From NCBI GenBank assembly GCA_016801845.1, contig CM028931.1, positions 19,055,302-19,119,301 on the forward strand: DNA of 64,000 nt, in the 5' to 3' direction. This DNA is from Polydactylus sextarius. Lineage: Eukaryota > Chordata > Actinopteri > Polynemidae. The notes under the pieces were generated by a model. That model was given only the letters and a program-made list of their open reading frames with translations, did not search any database and had not been told where the DNA came from. Shown here one piece after another: positions 1-11,400 of this stretch. The position numbers and the translations under genes were made by a program. Position 1 is the stretch's first letter; every line of letters starts with the position of its first letter.

Positions 1-16
1 CCGCAGGAGGAAGACG

Positions 17-47
<31 letters not shown>

Positions 48-2387
48 AGAGGAGAAGACCCCGAACCCTCCCATGATGGTCCCGATGGCCGACATGTTGA
101 ACCACGTGTCGGATCACAACGCCAACTTAGAGTTCACACCGGTGACGTCTGCTCCGTTAAATATACTTATATTGATTTTATCTTATTAGTTTAGTCATTA
201 AATTTATTTTATTTTTTATTAAGTAAGAAAATAAAGGATTAAATATTAAAAATGAATATATTAAATTAAAATAAAATGACTAGATTATTACTTATTATTT
301 TTATTTATTTATTATAAAATAAATGGTCACAATGAGAGAAACATGAAGCTCAGTTTATCTAATTTTTATTTTTAATAATTATCAGTATTAATATTACTAA
401 TTTGAATATTTATTTGATTTATTTAAATTAATTAGTTTTTATTTTAATATAGTTTCCAACTAATTTCACTTATTTAAATATAATAAATAAATTAATAATA
501 TTTATAATATATAATAAAAGTTATAATAATTAATAAAACACTGTATTTGTGTAATTTAATAATAATTTATTATTATTTGATTATGTTTATAAAAGTGGAC
601 ACAACGTGACTGAAACAGTAACATTGTATCTGTTGTGGTGGTCGTCATGGTAACATCAGGACAGCCTGAGGATGGTGTCGGTCCGTCCCATCGCCGCCGG
701 TCAGGAAGTGTTCAACACGTACGGTCAGATGTCCAACTGGCAGCTGCTGCACATGTACGGTTTCACCGAACCGTATCTTAGCAACCGCAACGACACGGCC
801 GACGTCCCCGTCGCCAACCTCCGCCTCGCTTCCATACAAGGTAACGGACATGTTAACTCCTCCTCCTCCTCTTTAACCCCGCCTCCTTCTCTTTAACTCC
901 TCCCCCTCCTCCTCTTTAACTCCTCCTCCTCCTCCTCCTCTTTAACCCCGCCTCCTCCTCTTTAACCCCGCCTCCTCCTCCTCTTTAACTCCTCCTCCGC
1001 CTATTTAACTCCTCCTCTTTAACCCCACCTCCTCTTTAACTCCTCCTCCTCCTCCTCTTTAACTTCTCCTCCTTCTCCTCTTTAACCCCGCCTCCTCCTC
1101 TTTAACTCCTCCTCTTTAACCCCTCCTCCTCTTTAACTCCTCCCCCTCCTCCTCCTCGTTAACCCCGCCCCTCCTCTTTAACTCCTCCTCTTTAACCCCT
1201 CCTCCTCTTTAACTCCTCCCCCTCCTCCTCTTTAACTCCTCCTCCTCGTTAACCCCGCCCCCTCCTCTTTAACTCCTCCTCTTTAACCCCTCCTCCTCTT
1301 TAACTCCTCCCCCTCCTCCTCTTTAACTCCTCCCCCTCCTCCTCTTTAACCCCGCCTCCTCCTCCTCTTTAACCCCACCTCCTCTTTAACTGCCCCTCCT
1401 CTTTAACCCCGCCCCCTCCTCTTTAACTCCTCCTCCTCCTCCTCGTTAACCCCGCCCCCTCCTCTTTAACCCCACCTCCTCTTTAACTCCTCCTCCTCCT
1501 CTTTAACTCCTCCTCCTCCTGTCAGGTGCTCAGAGTGAGGAGCAGCGTCGTGGGGTGGAGGAGCGGTGGGGAGCACTTCAGGATGAAGGAGCGTTTGTTT
1601 TCGGACTAAACGGCTGTTTGACGGACGGAGAGCTGCACACGACGCTCAAGGTGAGAAATAACATAAATAAAAATGTTTTATTTTTCCTGACTCTTCTGTT
1701 TCTATCCTGTTGTGACTATTTAATTTTATACTTTTTTCTTATTTGATAATAAATAAAATATTAATGACTTTTAAAAAGATATTAAAAATAAAAATGGATG
1801 AACTGAATTAACTTGTTTCTATTCTTTTAACTTATTAAAATAATTCTAATTAAAACACGAACTTACCTGTTTTTTCTTGAAAAATAAAAAATTTAACTGA
1901 CTTGATTTTATATTTGTCCTTATTTAATAAAATATAAAGTAAATGATTTAAAATAAAAATCAATGATCTGACTCGACTTGATAAAAACTTTTAAATTCAG
2001 AGCTGAGGTGCGTTAAACAAGTGTCCTACATGATGATTAATGTATTTAATATTAAACTAACCCAGATTAAAGTTTCAACGTCGTCTCCAGGTTTTGTTCA
2101 TGTCGGACGAAGAGTTCACGTCGTTCAAGGAGAACGACGGCTGGGAGGACGACGACGACGACCTGGACGAGGAGACGCTGTCGAACGACGGCTTGACCTC
2201 GCTGAAGGTCGAGTGGCGCCGCTTGATTCACGACGCCGTCGCCCTGACGCTGGCGGCGTACGGTAACCACGACGACGAGGAGGAGGAGGAGGAGGAGCAG
2301 AGCAGCAGGAAACGTCGGTCTCTTCAGGTACGACTGGGACAGAAGAGAATCCTCAACAGACTGATGAGACTCACTGACACGAGATGA
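1..2387 (+). CDS. setd6: SETD6, N-lysine methyltransferase (3' part, last four coding exons)
   Basis: SETD6 is a nuclear SET-domain protein that monomethylates lysines, with RELA (NF-kB p65) the best-known substrate. Exons read here: 1-141, 660-840, 1526-1650 and 2091-2387 (stop TGA 2385-2387). The phases join cleanly. The first exon has an acidic Glu/Asp stretch followed by MVPMADMLNH and DHNANLEF, matching the SET-domain VPAADILNH...NHNANLEY of human SETD6. The second has VFNTYGQMSNWQL and MYGF, the conserved NTYGQ motif near the cofactor pocket. The third (GAFVFG...LTDGEL) and fourth (VRLGQKRILNRL) match the C-terminal Rubisco-LSMT-type substrate-binding domain. The fourth also has a lineage-specific poly-Asp/Glu insertion near 2150-2290. 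The N-terminal exons lie left of the window. The gene converges on cnot1. Confidence 0.93.
142..659 (+). other. AT-rich setd6 intron
   Basis: The stretch is almost pure A/T, dominated by TTATTTAA and TAATAATT words. It starts with the donor GTGACG and ends with the acceptor ATCAG before the DSLRM codons. I see no RNA gene or coding exon in it. Confidence 0.7.
845..1520 (+). repeat. Pyrimidine-rich minisatellite in a setd6 intron
   Basis: About 680 bp are made of short variable units alternating CTCCTCCTC blocks with TTTAACTCC or TTTAACCCCGCC. The units run 15-30 bp and are imperfect. The plus strand is nearly all pyrimidine apart from the TTAA steps. The array fills the intron between the exons ending at 840 and starting at 1526. 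Confidence 0.9.
1651..2090 (+). other. AT-rich setd6 intron
   Basis: This intron lies between the GTGAGA donor at 1651 and the CTCCAG acceptor before 2091. It is AT-rich with no coding or RNA feature that I recognise. Confidence 0.6.
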
Positions 2388-2405
2388 AACTTTTCCACGT
2401 GAAAC

Positions 2406-2411
2406 AATAAA
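2406..2411 (+). terminator. setd6: setd6 polyadenylation signal AATAAA
   Basis: A canonical AATAAA begins 19 bp after the setd6 stop codon, which gives an extremely short 3' UTR. The cnot1 signal on the other strand follows at 2439-2444. Confidence 0.75.
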
Positions 2412-2438
2412 AGATCGGCTCGGCTGCAGTTTGAATGC

Positions 2439-2444
2439 TTTATT
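2439..2444 (-). terminator. cnot1: Candidate cnot1 polyadenylation signal
   Basis: The plus strand reads TTTATT, so AATAAA on the cnot1 strand, about 780 bp after the cnot1 stop codon. I saw no other AATAAA on that strand between here and the stop. Transcripts of the two convergent genes should end within a few bases of each other or overlap. Confidence 0.6.
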
Positions 2445-3219
2445 TCCTGTATGTATGCATACTGCAGTTAAAGTAGCAAGAACTAAAGGCAAACTAGAAA
2501 GGACTACAAAATACAACACACGGACCAATACATTTACAAAAACATTCAAAATGTTACAAAAGGGGCTGTATTGGTCCTTCTATTGTTGTCGGTTGGTTGG
2601 GATCTTTGTACAAATCGTCCAGACACGATGTCGCTTTTTACACGTTTACCCCCCCGCCCCCCCCCCCCAGACTACTTCCTGTCGCACTGTGGGATAAAAA
2701 GGAAACAAATCAAAGTAGCAGGCAGCTTTTTTTTTTTTTTTTTCTCATATCTTTTCTTCTCGGATCGATCGATCAGCAACAAAACGGGTCAAAGAAAAGA
2801 GAAGATGAGTGTGTGAGTGAGAGAGACGACTTTGGTAAAGTGAGTGAAAATATGTTCCGACGTCTTTTATCTTTACAAACATGTCATGATATATTTTAAA
2901 CCACAGACATGTTGTTTTCTTTTTTTTTTTTTCTCTCTCGTTCAATATTTACATCAAAGCATCAAAAAAAAAAAAAAAAAATATTTAAACAGCAACGTTC
3001 CAACTTCCAACCCATCGTCTCGGTCAAAAACAAAAAGAAACAAAAAGCTCAATAATCTTTTCCGTCCGTGAGCAGTAGTCCTTCCAGCCGCATGTCAAAT
3101 GAGACTGTGGTTGCCAGTTTATCCAGTGCCAACAGTAGAGAGGGAGGTGTGTGTGTGTGTGTGGGTCAAGGCTGATAGGGGGGGGTGGGGTGGGGGTAGA
3201 TTAGCTGGATGCTAACAGG
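2445..3219 (-). other. cnot1: cnot1 3' untranslated region (inferred)
   Basis: These 775 bp lie between the cnot1 stop and its candidate AATAAA. They contain several A- or T-homopolymers (near 2728-2744, 2922-2933 and 2964-2981), a C-run at 2655-2669 and a short TG repeat near 3150. No open reading frame here resembles a protein. Confidence 0.6.
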
Positions 3220-6200
3220 CTAACTGGCGCCGGTTCCCTCCATCACCTGCTGAGCTTGTTTCTGTCCCATACAACACTGAGCCACCGACTGGAACAACCT
3301 GACGGGTCAAACACACGTTTAGTCAACAGAGTGTGTGTGTGTGTGTGTGTGTTAAACGTGTGTGTGGCAGCAGGAACCTACTTCTCGATCTCGGGGGCAC
3401 AGTGCACAAAGTCGTGGTTCCAGAACTTGAAGGCCGGGTTCTTGATGAGCTCGATGAAGGTGATGAGGAGACCCCACGGGTGAGGCCTGTTGACGATCAG
3501 ACGCTCCAACAAAACCCTGAGGAACCACAGGAAACGTGTCATCTACCGTCTTAACTACAACGCTGGAGTGAACATGACACACTGACACAGCTCATGTTGT
3601 TACGGTTTTATAGTTTACTACAGTTTGATACGTTTTACTAGTTTGTCACGTTTTACTAGTTTAAGTTTTGCTAGATTTTCTCTCTCTGCTCCAGTTTGTT
3701 TTTTGTCAGTTTGCTGCAGTTTTCTAGTTGGCTACGTTTATGTTTGTCTCCGTGTTTGGCTGCGTTTGGTCACATGTTGTGCAGCGACTCTCAACCGTCT
3801 CTGGAGGCCGTTTCCTCCTGACTGTCTGAAGCGAACTAGACCCTCAGACCGGTGGTTTTACCTGGTGATCTGCTCCTGGATGGCCTCGGTGTTGGCCTCA
3901 GCGAACAGATACAACATGGTGCAGCTGAAGTAGTGGGTGTGGCTGTTGGGGTAGCGCAGCTGGTTGGCGATGGCGTTGAGGAACAGGTAGCGTCCTGAGG
4001 AGACAGACACTGGTCAGAGATCTGGGTCTGGGTCTAACAACAGAAAGCAGACGTGGCGTGACGCCGGGTTACCTTCGGTGTCCAGGTCCACGGCCAGGTT
4101 CTGGAAGATGTCCATGTGAGCGGAGTGAGTGATGGTGCTCATGGACGGCGTGCTGCCCTTGTTGTGGATGTGAGCGATGGCCTGGGTGCCCACGTACAGA
4201 ACCAGAGCGTTGATCAGCTGGATGTTGTAGCGGTTTCCAGGCTCGTTTGACACCTGTGAAGACGAACCGTCGTTTAGTGACGTAGATGAAGAATGAAACG
4301 GGTCAGAGCCGAAACTAGACAGAAACCAGGGCGACCTGCAGGTTGCTGCGCAGCTCGGACAGGAAGGTCACAGGCGACCGGGTCTTCAGGTACGAGTCCA
4401 GATCCTTCTTGAACTGAGACGGCATGACGCCCGTGAAGTTGGTGAGGATCCGAGGAGCGATGTTGATCTCACTCAGCATGTCGACCTGAAAAAGAGATAG
4501 GGATAAAACGGTTCAAAAACCTTCTGTTTCAATGTAAAGTTACTCTGTTAGCGCTAACGTTAGCCTCCTCCGCTGTAACGACTTTCTCCTCTGCTGGCTA
4601 CGTTAGCTAACTGGCTACGTTAGCTAACTGAGTACCTAAGTACTTACTTTACATTGAACTTACTAGACTATATTAACAAACTTTGCTATGTTAGCTAATT
4701 TGGCTACGTTAGCTAACTTTGCTACATTAGCCAAATTACAAGTTGGCTAATACAAGTAGCCAAATTCGCTAACCTTGTTGGGAAAGCTAATTTGGCTATG
4801 TTAAGTAACTTGACTGCATTACCAACTTTGCTATGTTAGCTAATTTAGCTACATTATCTAATTTTATTATGTTAGCTAATTAGGCTAAAGCAAAAGTAAC
4901 TTGACTATGTTAGAATATGATTTAACTTAAGTAGCAAAGTTAGCGAACTTTAACAGTCTGCTAACCTTGTTGAATTTGACTACTTTAACTAATGTAGCTA
5001 CATCAGCAAACACTGCTACATTAGATATTTTGGCTCCTTATATATATAAACAAGCTTAGTAAAGTTAGCTCTTGAGCTACATTATCTACTGTCAGTATGT
5101 TAGCTAATTTATCTATTTGAGCGGTCGCTTGTTGTTGCTGGCGGCCATGTTTACCTTGAGGTTGGGGGTGAAGGGGTCGGGGAGCCTCATGTTGCGTGGG
5201 AAGGCACTGAGGATGAGGTTGCGAAGCTGGATGCAGTTGGGCGGGATCACGTCGCAGAAGCCGTAGTGGTAGTCGCACAGGAACTCTGGGAAGTCGTGGA
5301 GCAGGACGAGGAGCACTCGCAGCGTCCCCTGGAGGACGGAGCAGACATTACGTCAGGTTGACAAGGTTTACACATGTGGGGGAAACATCTGGACTTGTTC
5401 AGGGGCGGGGCTAACCTTGTAGAGGATTTGCATAGGTTTGTTGAGCTCGACGTTCCTCAGGAAAGGTGCCAGGTACTTGAAGAGGTCGATGAGCAGCTGA
5501 GCGTACATGGGCCAACCCTGGAGACGACACGACGTCGCGCTGTTAGTTTGACTTTTTGAAACTTTAACAAACATCTCGTCCTCGTTTCGGTTTCATACCT
5601 TCTGCTGTGGCGTGTGCGCTAACATCCTAGCGATGAAGATGCGGTGCGAGATGAGCTCCAGCCAGGCGTAGACGAAGCCCGGTGCTTTGGTGGGTCTCAG
5701 GATGTGGAAGGTGTTGCTGTGGACGACAAACAGAAAACAAACGTTAACGTCTTGATTTAGGGAACGAAGGTTGCAAAAATTCCTGGGAAACAGCTAAGAT
5801 GTGAACCAGAGAGATATGCTAAACGTGAGCTAGCTAGCACCACTTCATTTCAGAGGCTAGCTTAGCATGGTGCTAGTTATCTCAAATGTAATGTGGTTTC
5901 TTTGGTTATTTGGCTACATTGGCTGTGTTAACTATGTTAGCTAACTTTGCTACATTATTTAACTTGGTTGTATTAGCTCACTAATTTAGCTATATTAGCC
6001 AATATCAGTACATTAGCTAATTTGCTAACATAGCTACACTGACAAACTAGACTGTGTTAAGTAACTATACTCGCTACTTCGCTAGGTTAGCTAATGTGGC
6101 TACTTAAGGTACTTTGGCCATGTTGGCGAACTGCTACATTAGCTAATTTGGCTACATTGGTTAACTTGACAGCGTTAAGTAATATGTTAGCTAATTAGGC

Positions 6201-8400
6201 TAAATTGTCTCATTTGACCACATTAGCTAACTGGATTGTGTTAAGTAACTTGTCTATGTTAGCTAACTTTGCTACATTATTAACTGCCACCATTTGAACT
6301 GATTTGGCTACATTAGCTACGTTAGCCAACGTCCTACCAGAAGGCGGTGAGCGTCTGGAAGTTGATGGTCTCCAGGACGTGTTCGGGAGCGTTGAGCTCC
6401 AGCAGCAACATGATGAAGATGCGATGATACGGCAGCTGCTGGAACTCGGTCTGACGAACGTCGTGGTCCTGGATCAGGACGCCGACGACGATACCCAGCA
6501 CCTGACGACGGACGGAGAAGAAGATAATTAGAAACTAAATTCTGTTGGTAGACACCAGGGTAGATGTTTGATGTTCCACCTTGTTGAGGAGGTTGATCTT
6601 GGTCACCGTGTTGGTGGCCTCTCCAGAGTGTTTGACCAGCAGAGCGATGAGCCTGACAAAGGCGTCCAGGTTGTGGTAACACTTGGCTCTGATGATGGCG
6701 GCGCTGGCCGCCGGGTTGTGCTGCTGCTCCGCCTGCGCCCTGTAGCTGATCTCGACGCACATCTCCGTGCAGAGGCGGAAGAACCTGGTGATCAGGTCGT
6801 CTGTTTTCAGGATCCCCTGCTGGTGCATCTGGACGAAGGAGAAGACGACGTGAGCTAATCGCCACCATTTTTATTTTATTTAACGCCGCCGATAGTCGAT
6901 CGTTGATCTACCTGTCCGACGAAGGCGGAGAACGCCTTGGTGCTGTCTCTGCCGGCGGCGGCGGAGTGATACAGGTTCACCCACTCCCTCAGAAGATACT
7001 CAGCCTTCTCCCTCAGACCTGGAGGGTCGTCGTACTCGGACGCCTGCGAGATCCCAGAATGCATCATGAAGTTGGGGCCGCCGTGGGCGCGGTCGATCAT
7101 CGCTTCGTAGTTGGAGCGGACGACGTCCATGAGCTGAGGAAGACTGAGGAAGAAGAGAAGTTTAAATAACAAATAGGGAAACATTTGGCTACGTTAGCTA
7201 ATTTGGCTAATTTGACTGCGTCAGGTACTTGACCATGTTAGCTAACATTGCTACATTATCCAACATCAATGTATTAACTAAACTGGCTATGTTAGCTAAC
7301 ATCGCTACATTAGCTAATTTGACTACCTTAAGTAACTTGCCTGTGTTAGCAAAAACTTTGAAATGCTAGTTAACTTGACTATAGAGTCACTTGGCTATGT
7401 TAGCAAATTTTTCCACATTTCCACAGTTAACTTTGCTACATTAGCTAACATGGCTACGTTAGCTAATTTAACTGCCTTAAGTAATTTTACCATGTCTGCA
7501 AACTGCGCTACGTTAGCTAACATGGCTATATTAGCGTGGTGGTTTACCCCTCGGGTGCGTTGGCTCTGGAGTGAGCACACGTCCTCATCAGGGTCTCGAT
7601 GGTGTGGAAGAGGTCGGCCTCGGTCACGTGACTCACGCTGCGGTCGTCCACCAGCAGCAGCTTCACCAGCTGCATGGCGAACGCCACCGCCATGTAGTGC
7701 AGCCCGTTCTCCATCGACTGAAACGACGTTAGCGTTAGAGACTGAAGCAGCTTGATTCTTTAACACGTCTGTTCACCGTCTGTGTGTTTACCTGAGCCAG
7801 GTGCAGGTCGTACTGCTGCATGTTGACCAGATGGTTCCTGATGAGCAGCTCCACCGCCTCCACGTTGTATTTATACTCATCACGACATTCGATCAGACAC
7901 CTGTGGCGCAAACGACGACGAGTAAGACTACGGAGTAAGACTACGACTTGTTGATTTAAAACAAATCTAACGTCTCACGCACCTTGTGATCTGTTTATTG
8001 CACCACTGTGGCCCGTAGGCTCGTCCGTCCTGCAGAGCTTTCAGCACCAGCAGGTGGCACTCTCTGTAACGAAGCAGCAGGTCAGAGTCGGCGCCGCTGG
8101 TGGCGTCCAGGAGACCTTCAACAGCCTGAGAGACAAAACAAACAGGTTAGTGGAGGTGAAACGAACCAGGCGTTCAGATTTCAGTGAACTTAAACGTCGT
8201 CGTACCTTCTGCAGGAGGCCCAGAGCAGCGATGCCGTCCCTGGAGTTCCTGGCCAGAGCCACGGCCTCCAGGAGGCTACGAAGAGCCTGAGTCAGAGGGT
8301 TCATGGTCAGAGCTGGAGAGATGGCATGAAGGTGCTGCTCCAGGTCGGCGATGCATTTATCATAGATCTGAGCTACGTCGTCTGTGGCCCAGGCCTGTTG
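3220..8400 (-). CDS. cnot1: cnot1 exons 34-48: connector and NOT1 C-terminal homology domain (residues 1621-2397)
   Basis: Exons: 8400-8206, 8125-7983, 7900-7792, 7717-7548, 7143-6912, 6828-6580, 6501-6338, 5716-5599, 5517-5416, 5328-5155, 4485-4336, 4253-4073, 3994-3862, 3516-3382 and 3298-3220. Protein stretches such as [97 protein letters not shown] and [20 protein letters not shown] are nearly identical to human CNOT1. This C-terminal part docks the CNOT2-CNOT3 heterodimer in the known complex. Confidence 0.96.
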
Positions 8401-11400
8401 CTGTAAAGACAGAGGAGGTTTTAGTGTCTCAGTGGTCGTTTTAGTTTTTATGTCTAAAGAAGAAGAACTACTGACCTTCATGGGTTGAGCCAGGAAGCCG
8501 GTGGGTTGTGACAGATCGTTGCTGGGTAAGAAACCGGGAACGTTTCTGGCGAATTCCTCGTAGACGGCGAGCTGCTTCGGGTCGACTCCTCCCACCTGGA
8601 TACGACATATTCACTTAGTTTAATTTGAAACTAATCAACTAATTATTTGCTCCAGAACATAAACATCGTTAACTCCTTTTTACATCGTTCCTCCAGGAAC
8701 TGATGATCGTGGCCGTAATTCATCAGATTTCACTGCAGCTTTTCTAAAAAAAAAAAACAATTGCAATGAAAATTGCAGCGTCTTTTGTTGCAATAAAGTT
8801 GTGACATTTTAAATGCTTCGTGCAATAAAGTTGTGACGTTTTAAATGTTTTGTGCTATAAAGTTGCAGCATTTTAGATGTTTTATTGCAATAAAGTTGCA
8901 GCATTTTGTTGCAATAAAGTTGCAGCATTTTGTTGCAACAACGTCTCAGCGTTCTGAAGTGTTTTGTTGCAACAAAAACTGGTTAAAAAGTCGCGGTGAC
9001 TGGTTTAGTATTTGTGATCACGTCATCGTGAAATCCTGGAGGATACGAGTGAAGTTGTTTTTGTTTCTGTTGCCATGGTGATGACGATGACTTCACCTTC
9101 AGTCTGATCTGCTCAGGCATCCGTTCAGCCTGGTACGTGAGGACGACGGGGTCGCAGTAACGACGTCCCTCCTGTCGAGCGTGTTTCCTCAACTCAAACT
9201 CCTGAAGGATGAAACATCTGATTATTAAGCTGTGGTCGTTTTGTTTTTTCGTAGTATAAGGATTTAAAGGGTTGAACAGTCTCACCGTCGCTAGCCTCTT
9301 GTCCATCTCGGGTCCGGCCTTCTCCACCGCCGTTTTCTGAATGAAGCAACAAGCCAGTTCACAGTTGTCCTGAGCGATGCGAGCCGCCGCCTCCTCCATC
9401 ATCTCTCTCTGCTGTGGCGTCGGTGCCTGAGAGGAAACAGACAAATCGGGTTAATTGAGGTTTCTGATGTTTCCTAGAGGACGTAATTGTTTCTGGAGGC
9501 GTCCGTTCTCACCCTCAGCGCGGCGGCGAAGCTGTTCTTCAGGTTGGTGGCGATGCTCATGAGCAGCGGCTCCCGGCAGGTGATCATGGCCATGCCGGCG
9601 GTCAGGTTCCTCATCATGTGGTGGGCGGCAACGCGCATCCTCGACTCCTCCGAGTCCAGAGCGAAGTCCTTCCTGATGATCTGCTCGCAGGTCGTCATGG
9701 CGATCTTGATGGAGCGGTCGACCACGGGGTGGACCAGCTCCTGGACGGCGCGCTCCACCGACTGACGGACGCACTGTTTGAGCTGAGGATGAGCCTGGAG
9801 CAGAGGGATCTGACGGGGACGAGAAACGGCCGTTAGAACTAGAACAAACGGGAGGCGGAGACGTCTCGGACGGACGGATTCGAGGCGCTTACGTTGACGT
9901 TGATGTTGATGTGCGGCGCCAGGCCGGCCAGGGCGTACACGTTGATGTCGTGGTAGCTGAACTGAGGCGTGGGCGGCCCCGTGGTGGTGCAGGTGGTGGT
10001 GGTGGCAGCTGGGGTGGAGGGGGGAGCTGCAAATGGAACAAAGTCTCCTGTTGGTCACAAAACGCTCGTTGGATTAAAATCAGGGAAGAAAAAACAAACC
10101 CAACAACAACAAAAAAACAGAAACAAAAAGATAAATGTTGGAGCGTCTTTTTGGTTCTTGTTAAACTAACCTGTGGTGGAGACGGGCAGCATCTCCTCCG
10201 GCGGCTTGGCCTCCTTCTTGGGCGCCGACAGCTGCTCCTCCAGACTCTTCAGCTTGTCTTTGTCCTTCAGGAGGTTCCCCGGCTTCAGGTCGTTGATGTC
10301 CAGGGACAAGTTCTTACACAGAACTTCGATCTCAAACTTCAAGTTCAACTACAGTGAAAGAAAAAAAAGGAGGTGAGCGACAGTTTTGACGCAGTCTGAT
10401 TATTTTATTATTTGACTGACTCGTCGGTCACCTTGAGGTCGTGCTCCTGATGCAGCTCAGCGAGGACGTTCATGATCGCCATGGTCCACGGGTTCTGAGG
10501 TCTGAAAACCTGCAGCGACAAACAAACGACGACCAACGTTAATCAGTCGTTTTAATTAATTCAGCATCACTTTGTTTCAGGCTGCGTTAGCTCACCATGC
10601 TACGGAGACTTGACTCTAAAACTTTGGCCACGAAGGGAACGACGTAGAGCAGCTCCTGTTGACCTTTGACATACGCTTCTAGCAGCAGAGACTTGACCTC
10701 CAGGTCCTGAGAAATTAAAGACATAAAAGACATGTAAACATAAAGACAAACAGGGTTCAGAGGCACAATGTTCTGCTACATTTTGTAACAGTTTTGCTAC
10801 ATTTGTTAAAGTTTAGCTCCATTTTGTAACAGTTTGTTACATTCTGTTCTTTTTGTTACAGTTTTGCTACATTAACTAAACATTTTGCAAAGTTTTGTTT
10901 CATTTAGTTAAAGTTTTGCTACAGTTTAGCTGTTTTGTTTCTGGATTAAACGTTTTGCTTCATTTTACTACAGTTTATTCCAGTCTGCTACATGTCTGCT
11001 ACATGTTGCCGTACCGTGTAGAGGATGGGCTTGTTCTTCGCCAGCGTGATCATCCCCAACCAGTGACCCAGGTTCTTCAGCAGGGAGCGATCAGAGAAGT
11101 TGGCAGCCGCTTTGTCTGACGTGAGGAGAACCTGGAGGAAAAACAAAACGAGACGCGGGTTACGTCTGCGTCTACCTCGGCCGCCGCCTTCTAACTCATC
11201 ACCTCCAGCTGTTCTACCTTGATGTTCCTGTAGGTCTCGTTCAGCACCATTTTAACAAACTCCGGGTTCTTGAGCGTGTCCAGGAAGTTGGAGTAGAGAC
11301 TGTGGAAGTTCGGTTCGATGCTGACTCTCTTCATGACCAAATACTGAGACACCCAGGGCATGAACTCCTCCTTCACCGTCTCCTTCAGCTCCTCCACCTG

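Noticed and set aside
2067..2549. 160-codon minus-strand open frame opposite the last setd6 exon
   Set aside because: It is the antisense shadow of the acidic setd6 exon and the 3' UTR junction. The sense frame has clear SETD6 homology.
6317..6868. 183-codon minus-strand open frame
   Set aside because: An out-of-frame reading across cnot1 exons 39-40. The true frame is established by CNOT1 homology on the same strand.
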